From contig JALGZU010000172.1 of assembly GCA_025774735.1 (NCBI GenBank), forward strand, positions 1-6,356: a stretch of DNA of 6,356 nucleotides. The letters run 5' to 3'. This DNA is from a candidate division LCP-89 bacterium. GTDB lineage: Bacteria; Electryoneota; B3-LCP. Shown one piece after another: positions 1 through 5,508 of the stretch. Below the pieces are notes generated by a model, which saw only the letters and a list, made by a program, of their open reading frames with translations, did not search any database and was not told the origin of the DNA. Both the position numbers and the translations under genes were made by a program. How positions within the stretch are numbered: position 1 is the stretch's first letter; each line of letters starts with the position of its first letter.

Positions 1-24
1 AAATCCGCCTTCCGGGGCGGATTT
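1..24. terminator. Perfect hairpin at window edge, possible bidirectional terminator
   Basis: Positions 1-9 (AAATCCGCC) pair perfectly with 16-24 (GGCGGATTT) around the loop TTCCGG. The arms end in A and T runs, so the hairpin reads as a terminator on either strand, although the T run after it on the plus strand is short (22-25). It could end a plus-strand gene lying left of the window or act as a second stop for the minus-strand genes. What it terminates cannot be seen because the window begins here. Confidence 0.5.
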
Positions 25-60
25 TCGCGTCATGTGGGTTCGAGCCGACAAGGCGAGCCG

Positions 61-86
61 AAAAAAAAGATCCGCCCTGGCGGATC
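61..86 (-). terminator. Rho-independent terminator for the minus-strand genes
   Basis: On the minus strand the arms GATCCGCC and GGCGGATC (69-76 and 79-86; effectively a 7-bp stem with a 4-base loop) are followed directly by eight T residues (plus-strand A run 61-68). This is a textbook intrinsic terminator. It lies 32 bases downstream of the stop codon of the 68-aa gene and probably ends the transcript carrying that gene and its upstream neighbour. Confidence 0.88.
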
Positions 87-118
87 AAGCAGTTACTAAA
101 TTACGGATTTAAGTTGCC

Positions 119-325
119 TCAGACTACCAGGCCAAAACGCCCCCCCTTATAGGAAACAACTAGTTGATCGCCGATTTCGCGGCTGATGCGGAAGCCGAGC
201 TTGCGCAGCCGGTTGAGATCGATATCTTCCTTCGGGATGAGGGTAAGAATACCCTTGATCTTCGACTCGCTGAAGGGAATCTGGTTGTCCCTCAAAACCT
301 GCAGTGCTTCTAATGATTGAGTCAT
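119..325 (-). CDS. Small protein of unknown function (68 aa)
   Basis: The open frame extends upstream to a GTG at 355, but I chose the ATG at 325 because AGGA sits about 10 bases before it, whereas the GTG has no ribosome binding site. The protein begins MTQSLEALQVLRDNQ, ends in GGRFGLVV and stops at TGA (119-121). It is mixed charged and hydrophobic, with no cysteine, signal peptide or membrane segment, so it is probably soluble and cytoplasmic. The central part (KEDIDLNRLRKLGFRISREIG) looks like helix followed by strands. I do not recognise the family. It lies 80 bp downstream of the larger unknown gene on the same strand and just before a strong terminator, so it is probably the last gene of that transcript. 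It is a real gene by its RBS, position and terminator rather than by homology. Confidence 0.6.
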   Translation of the reverse strand: MTQSLEALQVLRDNQIPFSESKIKGILTLIPKEDIDLNRLRKLGFRISREIGDQLVVSYKGGRFGLVV

Positions 326-405
326 ACTGAACAGTTCCTGTTTTGCCCGCCTCACTCAATTAGACGGTGCAGAGGCGCGAAAAGTTGCTCAGCATAGGCA
401 TTTTT

Positions 406-1173
406 TTATATCGGCCTGCCGCTGCGCCGGCCCTTGACGTACTGGGCCCACTGGATGGCCATCTCTACCTGAGGCGGTTTCCCGCTCACCGACAGGATCA
501 CGGCCCCTTGGGTCTCCCCCCAGCCACCGGATGCAACCATGATCGCTTTGACGCCGGCCAGCAGTTTGAGAGCCTGCAGCTCCGTAACGATCAAGGCGCC
601 GACCACCGGCATCAAACCGGCTTTCTCGCCCGTCGATGCCCCGATACGGTCCTGACCCATGTAACGAGTCGCTTCCGGAACGGACGGGATGAGCTTCTCC
701 AGACCGACGGGCATGAGCAGCGAAGCTCCCCTCGCTTTGACGATGCCCAGTGAACGTCCAATGGTTCCCCCTTCGCGTGAACACATCAACACCCCCACCA
801 CACCGTCCGGATCGACTGCGTTGCCGCCCTTGATCATCACGTCTTCTCGGCTGAACTCAGACAGCACGTCGGACGGATCGGCTTCAAGGCGTTTGCCTTT
901 ACGGAGGACTACGGCGGGCAGTCTCTCGTCTTTGGGGGTGACGTCGAGTTCACCGTTGCGTATTATCCCGGCAGAGAACTTCACTGGGTCGATCTCTTCG
1001 CCCATTAGCCGGGAAGCTACATAGGCATTGGTAGTTCCATGCCCGACGATGATCGTTCCAAATTCCAGGGCGCGCCGCACGGACGGGTGCACCGCCACGG
1101 CTTCGGCGATCAGCATTTTCGATTGAACCGGGGTTAGCGTCAATAACCCCAGCGTTTTGGGATCGGTTTCCAT
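406..1173 (-). CDS. Conserved-looking glycine-rich protein of unknown function (255 aa)
   Basis: The ATG start is preceded by AAGG eight bases upstream, and the stop is TAA. There is no signal peptide, and the protein is probably cytoplasmic. Several glycine-rich blocks look like a ligand-binding or catalytic core: GHGTTNAY at residues 44-51, a KGGNAVDPDG segment around 115-124, EGGTIG at 134-139, GASLLMPVGLEKLIP at 149-163 and ASGGWGETQGA at 214-224. These alternate with short hydrophobic strands, which suggests an alpha/beta nucleotide- or CoA-binding type of fold. The GHGTTNAY turn is loosely like the glycine loop of sugar-isomerase/CoA-transferase (NagB/RpiA-like) proteins, but that is a guess. 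I cannot name the family. The gene lies 168 bp downstream of the YyaL-like gene with no clear terminator between, and 80 bp upstream of the 68-aa gene, so co-transcription is plausible. Confidence 0.82.
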   Translation of the reverse strand: METDPKTLGLLTLTPVQSKMLIAEAVAVHPSVRRALEFGTIIVGHGTTNAYVASRLMGEEIDPVKFSAGIIRNGELDVTPKDERLPAVVLRKGKRLEADPSDVLSEFSREDVMIKGGNAVDPDGVVGVLMCSREGGTIGRSLGIVKARGASLLMPVGLEKLIPSVPEATRYMGQDRIGASTGEKAGLMPVVGALIVTELQALKLLAGVKAIMVASGGWGETQGAVILSVSGKPPQVEMAIQWAQYVKGRRSGRPI

Positions 1174-1341
1174 GTGCTTGACCTTGTGAATTCAACGACT
1201 CACTTCAGTTTTTCAGCTTCCTGGCATCCCCCTTTAACGTCGGCAGGACGATGCGGCATCTATGTTACTCAATGAACGCACGGGAGGATCCCCCTGCATC
1301 AGAGATGAAACTCAACCAGACTATATCCCTCAAGGGAGCGA
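1174..1341 (-). other. Spacer between the YyaL-like gene and the glycine-rich gene
   Basis: This 168-bp stretch holds no credible gene. Just after the YyaL-like stop codon is a small inverted repeat (TCCC/GGGA, 1326-1337) without a T run, too weak to call a terminator. I found no -35/-10 pair with good spacing, so either the promoter differs from the sigma70 consensus or the downstream gene is read through from upstream. The ribosome binding site (AAGG) of the downstream gene lies at the left end. Confidence 0.4.
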
Positions 1342-3576
1342 TCACTGTAGCAGCCTTAGCAGTTCCTGCACATCGGTTGTGGGCAGCTTGCAATTGTAGT
1401 TCCGGCAGACATAGGCTGTTGCCTTGCCGCCCAGGCTCAACTGGTTCTCGGTGTAGGGAGCCAGTAGAATTATCATCGCGCCCTCCGCTTCGGCGGGGCG
1501 GTGGACCACGACCGTGTTGGGTAGATACCGTCTCTGCACAGCTCTGAACATAGCCCGGGTATCTTCACTGTAGAAATCGCCCACGATGACAATTTCCTGC
1601 GATTCTCCCATGCCGAAATCGAGGGCAGACATCAGGTGAGAGTGTGCCGAGGGCATCCGCTCCACCTTAGGTTTGAAGGCATTTATCGTGGCGTGGGCTC
1701 TGTTTTCCAGGTCTGTATCGGCGGTGATGCGCGCCAGTCTGAGTAGATTATGCGCCGCGGCGGAATTGCCTGAAGGCACGGCTCCGTCGTAGATCTCCTT
1801 GGTCCGGACCAGCAGAGCTTCCGCATCATCGCCGGTGAAGAAGAAGCCACCCTTCTGGTCGTCCCAGAAGTGTTCGACCTGATCGTGCGATAGATCCAGC
1901 GCAGCCTGTAACCAGGTGACGTCGAAGGTCGCTTCGTACAGTTCGATGAGTCCCCAGATCAGAAAGGCGTAATCATCCAGATTCGCATCGATGGCGGCAT
2001 CTCCCTGCCGGTAGCGATGCAGCAGCCGTCCATCTTCCCGTCTCAGGTGACCGAGGAGGAAGTTGGCCGCCCGAGCCGCGCTCTCGGTATAGGCTGGTTC
2101 ATCGAATGCCTTGCCCGCACCCGCCAGCGCCGCGATCATCAGACCGTTCCAGTCCGTCAGGATTTTGTCATCTTTATGCGGATGAACCCGCTTCTCCCGC
2201 TCTTCGAATAGTTGTGTCCGGCACCGATCGATGAGATCCTCGAGATCGTCCACCGCCATTCCCAGTTCCCGGGCGAGTTCGGATTTCGGTTTGGGGTGGT
2301 GCAGAATGTTATCAGTACCTGTTTTACCGCCCGCTTCGTGGGTGAAATTGCCATCTCCGGAGACGCTATAACCATGAATGAATTTATCGGCGTCACTCCG
2401 GTTCAAGATTCGCCGGATCTCTTCCTCTGTCCAGAGGTAGAACTTCCCCTCTTCGCCTTCGCTGTCAGCATCTTCAGCGGAATAGAAGCCCCCCTCAGGC
2501 GAAGTCAGATCCCGCATGATGTAGGTGAATATTTCCCGTGCTGTGTCTTCGTAGTCATCCCGTCCCGTCGCCAGGAAAGCCTCGGTGTAGGCCATTGCCA
2601 GGAGCGCCTGGTCGTAGAGCATCTTTTCGAAATGGGGTAGTAGCCATTCCGCATCGGTCGAATAGCGGTGAAAACCGAATCCCACCTGGTCGTAAATTCC
2701 TCCGAGGCGCATCTTATCGAGGGTTTTGGTCACCATTTGCAGGGCCCGGTCATTGTCGCTTCCCTTCCAGATTCGCAGCAGGAAGAGGAGGTTGTGGGGC
2801 GTTGGAAATTTAGGCGCAGTTCCGAATCCGCCGTGAATTTCATCGAAGTTGCGGTTGAGCTGTTGGAAGGCCTGATCCAGGATGGCGACAGACAGGCTAT
2901 CGGTTTGAGAAGCTGAGGGAGGGTTGGTCGAATTCCGGAGCGCCTCGGTGATCTGTTCCGCAGAGGCCACAGCATCCTGTCGTTTGCTTTCCCATAACTC
3001 TGCGATTTTCGGCACGAGGTCGATCATGCCGATGCGCCCGAAGCTGTTCTCGCGGGGGAAGTAAGTGCCCGCGAAGAACGGCTTTTTGTCCGGCGTCATG
3101 ATGATGGTCAACGGCCAGCCTCCACTGCCCGTCAGCATCTGGCAGACGGCCATGTAAATATTGTCGATCTCGGGCCTCTCTTCCCTGTCCACCTTGATGT
3201 TGACGAAAGTTTCATTCATCAACGCGGCTACAACGGGATCCTCGAACGATTCATGCGCCATGACGTGACACCAGTGACAGGTAGAATAGCCGATGGAGAG
3301 AAAGATCGGCTTGTCCTCATCCCGAGCTATGGCGAAGGCCTCATCTCCCCAGGGATACCAGTCCACAGGGTTGTCGGCGTGCTGGATGAGATAGGGGCTC
3401 TGCTCACCGGCGAGGTGATTTTTTACCCCGGAAGGATGCGGGTGTTTCTTTGCCATGATGGTTTGTGCGGGTGTCTTTTCTTCTATTTCCTGGTCGCCTA
3501 GAGGGATGCCTGTGGTCAACATTCCCAGGAGAGTCACACTCCCGAGAACCAGGACGATTTTTACTGTTAACGCCAT
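1342..3576 (-). CDS. YyaL/SPATA20-family thioredoxin-domain protein (DUF255) with N-terminal export/anchor segment
   Basis: This 744-aa protein belongs to the YyaL/SPATA20 family (PF03190, DsbH-like thioredoxin domain). The thioredoxin-like part spans about residues 50-205. It contains the family hallmark [20 protein letters not shown], then C100-H-W-C103, the CxxC redox motif, and [11 protein letters not shown] followed by FFAGTYFP. The rest resembles the alpha/alpha-barrel (AGE/six-hairpin glycosidase-like) part of the family, with HFEKMLYDQ and [11 protein letters not shown]. The C-terminal tail carries the typical YVCRNYNC (C724, C729). Length fits the family apart from about 45 extra N-terminal residues that include a hydrophobic stretch (residues 5-27), a signal peptide or anchor. 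The biochemical role of bacterial members is not firmly known. The start is uncertain: ATG 3576 is used here, but a TTG at 3588 has a better-placed GAGG five bases upstream and adds four residues. ATG 3456 would remove the hydrophobic segment. Confidence 0.93.
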   Translation of the reverse strand: MALTVKIVLVLGSVTLLGMLTTGIPLGDQEIEEKTPAQTIMAKKHPHPSGVKNHLAGEQSPYLIQHADNPVDWYPWGDEAFAIARDEDKPIFLSIGYSTCHWCHVMAHESFEDPVVAALMNETFVNIKVDREERPEIDNIYMAVCQMLTGSGGWPLTIIMTPDKKPFFAGTYFPRENSFGRIGMIDLVPKIAELWESKRQDAVASAEQITEALRNSTNPPSASQTDSLSVAILDQAFQQLNRNFDEIHGGFGTAPKFPTPHNLLFLLRIWKGSDNDRALQMVTKTLDKMRLGGIYDQVGFGFHRYSTDAEWLLPHFEKMLYDQALLAMAYTEAFLATGRDDYEDTAREIFTYIMRDLTSPEGGFYSAEDADSEGEEGKFYLWTEEEIRRILNRSDADKFIHGYSVSGDGNFTHEAGGKTGTDNILHHPKPKSELARELGMAVDDLEDLIDRCRTQLFEEREKRVHPHKDDKILTDWNGLMIAALAGAGKAFDEPAYTESAARAANFLLGHLRREDGRLLHRYRQGDAAIDANLDDYAFLIWGLIELYEATFDVTWLQAALDLSHDQVEHFWDDQKGGFFFTGDDAEALLVRTKEIYDGAVPSGNSAAAHNLLRLARITADTDLENRAHATINAFKPKVERMPSAHSHLMSALDFGMGESQEIVIVGDFYSEDTRAMFRAVQRRYLPNTVVVHRPAEAEGAMIILLAPYTENQLSLGGKATAYVCRNYNCKLPTTDVQELLRLLQ

Positions 3577-3765
3577 ATATTGGTGCAACGCGTCCTCTGT
3601 GCTGTTGTGTGTACAGGAGGTACGGAAAATCAACAGGAATGATGGGATTTCACTTGGGTTGGATCAGAAGAATGCGGTTGAACTGGGTAGATCCGGCAGG
3701 CCGCCAGGAATCTCATGAACATGGCGCTCGACGGGAACTGCGGGGTGGTTGCGAGCAAAAGTACA

Positions 3766-3981
3766 CTAGAAGATTGTGTTCATGTCGAAGAAGAAAAAAT
3801 CCGGCATGCAGAACTGGCATCCCTGAAAGCGGGGAATGTGTTCGGATTCGCACATCCTTTTGACTGTTTCCAGCGTGTAAATCTTCTTGCGCTCATCTTC
3901 GGGAATTGCCTCGATGTGACATTCGTAGCGTGGACAGGACATGTCGTGAATTGTATTGCTTCTGAGATCGGTGAGATACAT
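3766..3981 (-). CDS. Small cysteine-rich protein, possible metal-binding (71 aa)
   Basis: I chose the ATG at 3981 because AGGAG precedes it by five bases and because a good promoter places transcription start just upstream of it. An in-frame ATG at 4011 (ten residues longer) touches the -10 box and would fall outside the transcript. Cysteines lie at residues 16, 21, 44, 55 and 58 (Cx4C, then a C-terminal CxxC in GCQFCMPDF). The pattern HDMSCPRYECHIEAIPEDE, then a charged segment, then CxxC recalls small Ada-like zinc-binding modules where CP and CxxC bind one metal. That resemblance is by eye only. There is no signal peptide, so it is probably cytoplasmic. It is followed by 189 bp of spacer before the YyaL-like gene on the same strand. 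A longer open frame on the opposite strand (3715-4158) overlaps it, which lowers certainty. Confidence 0.62.
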   Translation of the reverse strand: MYLTDLRSNTIHDMSCPRYECHIEAIPEDERKKIYTLETVKRMCESEHIPRFQGCQFCMPDFFFFDMNTIF

Positions 3982-3986
3982 ACAGT

Positions 3987-3991
3987 CTCCT
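3987..3991 (-). promoter_or_regulatory. Ribosome binding site that decides the start of the cysteine-rich gene
   Basis: AGGAG on the minus strand lies five bases before ATG 3981. The alternative ATG at 4011 has only a weak AGAAG upstream. This favours the 71-residue product. Confidence 0.65.
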
Positions 3992-4011
3992 GGTTGGATA
4001 CGGGTCTTCAT

Positions 4012-4040
4012 AATATAACTTCTGCCCGGACGAAGATCAA
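4012..4040 (-). promoter_or_regulatory. Sigma70-like promoter for the cysteine-rich gene
   Basis: On the minus strand, TTGATC (4035-4040; 4 of 6 consensus bases) and TATATT (4012-4017; 5 of 6) are separated by exactly 17 bases. Transcription would start near 4005, giving a leader of about 24 bases before ATG 3981 that contains its ribosome binding site. The promoter lies in the spacer shared with the divergent hydrolase gene. Confidence 0.62.
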
Positions 4041-4179
4041 ACCCTTAATCCGACATTATCATTTGGATGAAGCCGCATGCGCGGGATCACAAACGATGGG
4101 AGGAAAAATTGTTTTCTTTATATCTCAAATACAAGTCAAGCCACAATCCAAACCATAAAAGAAGGGTTACGCTATCGGC

Positions 4180-5166
4180 ATGAGGATAACATTTTGGGGC
4201 GTTCGGGGATCTTTTGCCCATCCGCTGTCTACAGAAGAACTGCTGCAGCGTCAGAAAGATCTCCTGCGCGAGGTCCGCCTCTGGGGCCTCCCCTCCGAAG
4301 AGGATGAGGACCGCTTCCTGAACGGTCTGCCATCGGCTCTGCGCAGTACGGTAGGTGGCAACACGTCCTGCGTGGAACTCACCACCGGCGGGCAGGTTCT
4401 GATCTTCGATGCGGGCAGTGGCTTGTGCAACCTGGGCCAGCAGCTGATGCAGGGGCGCTGCGGTCGCGGCGAGGGGCACTTAAAGCTCTTCATCTCTCAT
4501 ACCCATTGGGACCACATCCAGGGACTGCCGTACTTCGCTCCAATGTACGTCCAAGGAAACCGCATCGAGATCTACTCCGGGTTCGACGATATGGAGCGGA
4601 GGCTCGAGTGTCAGCAGAATCCTGAGTTCTTCCCGGTGTCCCTTTCGGGTGTCAGAGCCGATATCACCTTCCACCGGCTCGCACCGGACGTGCCGGTCCA
4701 GTTGACCGGTCCGGGAGGCAACGGCTTTCAAGCCAGCGTCATCGCCCACGAATTACAGCATCCCGGAGGCTCTTACGGGTTCCGGGTTGAGAACGGCGAT
4801 GGAATTTTCGTCTACGCCTCGGATTCAGATTTCACCAGCATCGAAGAGGAGGAGACCCGGGGGCATATTGAGTTCTTCAGGGATGCGGACGCTCTGGTCT
4901 TCGATTCGCACTTCTCCTTCCGGGAGTCCATCCACCTCTGCGACTGGGGACACGCTTCAGCTGTGCTCGGAACAAAACTGGCCGGTCTGGCAGAAGTCAA
5001 GGAGCTGATTCTGTTTCATCACTCACCTGAATACTCGGATAAGATGCTGTACGAATTACTGGAGCGAGCCCGGATTCACAGAGGTGAAAATTTCCCCAAA
5101 AAAATCTCACTCGCGCGCGAGGGGGTGGTGCTGGAGACCTCCCGCCCGGATGAGACTTGCTCCTGA
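4180..5166 (+). CDS. Metallo-beta-lactamase-fold hydrolase (328 aa)
   Basis: This belongs to the metallo-beta-lactamase superfamily, in the RNase Z/PhnP-like branch (PF12706-type) that opens with WGVRGS. Visible family marks are MRITFWGVRGS at the N-terminus, VGGNTSCVEL (58-67), FDAGSGL (76-82), the metal-binding HTHWDH (107-112) in SHTHWDHIQGLPYF, H194 in LQHPGGSYGF, D215 in YASDSD, D242 in FDSHF, WGHAS (256-260) and LFHHSPEYSD (278-287). All expected metal ligands appear present, so it should be an active two-metal hydrolase, possibly a phosphodiesterase or nuclease. The substrate cannot be read from the sequence. Residues 14-55 form a charged, helical insertion between the first strand and GGNTSC. 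There is no signal peptide, so it is probably cytoplasmic. The start is fixed by the conserved N-terminus. A GAAGGG lies 13 bases upstream, a rather long spacing. The gene stands alone on its strand. Confidence 0.93.
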   Translation: MRITFWGVRGSFAHPLSTEELLQRQKDLLREVRLWGLPSEEDEDRFLNGLPSALRSTVGGNTSCVELTTGGQVLIFDAGSGLCNLGQQLMQGRCGRGEGHLKLFISHTHWDHIQGLPYFAPMYVQGNRIEIYSGFDDMERRLECQQNPEFFPVSLSGVRADITFHRLAPDVPVQLTGPGGNGFQASVIAHELQHPGGSYGFRVENGDGIFVYASDSDFTSIEEEETRGHIEFFRDADALVFDSHFSFRESIHLCDWGHASAVLGTKLAGLAEVKELILFHHSPEYSDKMLYELLERARIHRGENFPKKISLAREGVVLETSRPDETCS

Positions 5167-5385
5167 TGACCGGTTCGGCCCCGCCAACTCTACCCGTTCT
5201 GACCTCTCGAAATCACACCAACTTATTTTCCCGGTACTATTTGATTATTATGTGCTTGTATTCTATTATTGACACACTTTCAATGGATAACTCCCGGATT
5301 GATGGTCCCCTGAATTGAAACGGAGTGGCAACTTTTGCCGTAGTTTTGTCAATAAAAAAATATTTTCAAAATTTTAAATTAAGAC

Positions 5386-5414
5386 TTGACTTTTAAAAAT
5401 ATATGTGTTACTTT
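5386..5414 (+). promoter_or_regulatory. Promoter of the exported TC-repeat gene
   Basis: TTGACT (5386-5391; 5 of 6 bases of the -35 consensus) is followed after 17 bases by TACTTT (5409-5414) with a TG one base upstream (5406-5407), an extended -10. The overlapping TTACTTTG is also close to, but does not match exactly, the TAnnTTTG box of Bacteroidota promoters. A/T tracts just upstream could act as an UP element. Transcription would start near 5421, leaving a leader of about 88 bases to ATG 5509. Confidence 0.55.
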
Positions 5415-5496
5415 GTAGCTGTATTGATAGGGGGGATGGTGAAATGTCTCCAAAGGGGGGGTGTGTCTTATGAATACAAGATGTGATAAAATACAC

Positions 5497-5500
5497 GAGG
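5497..5500 (+). promoter_or_regulatory. Ribosome binding site favouring the start at 5509
   Basis: GAGG lies eight bases before ATG 5509, within the purine-rich stretch GAGGGAAGG. The in-frame alternative ATG 5470 has only a G-rich run (AAAGGGGGGG) upstream and would add 13 charged residues before the hydrophobic segment. Confidence 0.5.
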
Positions 5501-5508
5501 GAAGGCTT

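Larger units (their letters stand above)
5167..5508 (+). other. AT-rich non-coding region with promoter and leader of the TC-repeat gene
   Basis: No credible gene is present. Downstream of the hydrolase there is no strong terminator. A short stem GGCAA/TTGCC (5327-5339, 3-base loop) lacks an adjacent T run. From about 5341 the DNA becomes strongly AT-rich, with A and T tracts (5351-5383) resembling an UP element in front of the promoter at 5386-5414. The leader then has two G runs, six Gs at 5430-5435 and seven at 5455-5461. The base composition is unlike the GC-rich genes on either side. Confidence 0.6.

Noticed and set aside
31..60. GGGTTCGAGCC resembling a tRNA T-arm
   Set aside because: The flanking bases do not form the 5-bp T stem, and no acceptor, D or anticodon arm can be found nearby on either strand.
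367..753. Plus-strand open frame of 128 codons antisense to the glycine-rich gene
   Set aside because: Its composition (high Arg, His, Pro) is typical of an antisense shadow, and the minus-strand gene has an RBS and structured motifs.
2212..2640. Long plus-strand open frames inside the YyaL-like gene
   Set aside because: They lie antisense to a clearly recognised protein and are normal shadows of a GC-rich gene.
3715..4158. A 147-codon plus-strand open frame with AGGA five bases before its ATG, just upstream of the hydrolase gene
   Set aside because: It covers the whole cysteine-rich gene on the opposite strand. The minus-strand product has a better protein signature (paired cysteines, charged segments), a strong RBS and a well-spaced promoter. 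The plus-strand translation shows no recognisable motif. This remains the least certain strand choice in the window.
5269..5297. Perfect TTGACA at 5269-5274
   Set aside because: No -10-like hexamer lies 16-18 bases downstream. The promoter at 5386-5414 is better placed and better matched.
5327..5339. Hairpin GGCAA/TTGCC after the hydrolase gene
   Set aside because: The stem is only 5 bp, with no T run directly after it, and it lies about 160 bases beyond the stop codon; too weak to call a terminator.
5436..5486. A 16-codon open frame in the leader of the TC-repeat gene, a possible leader peptide
   Set aside because: The G run abuts its ATG with no proper spacing for a ribosome binding site, and the peptide has no run of a regulatory amino acid.
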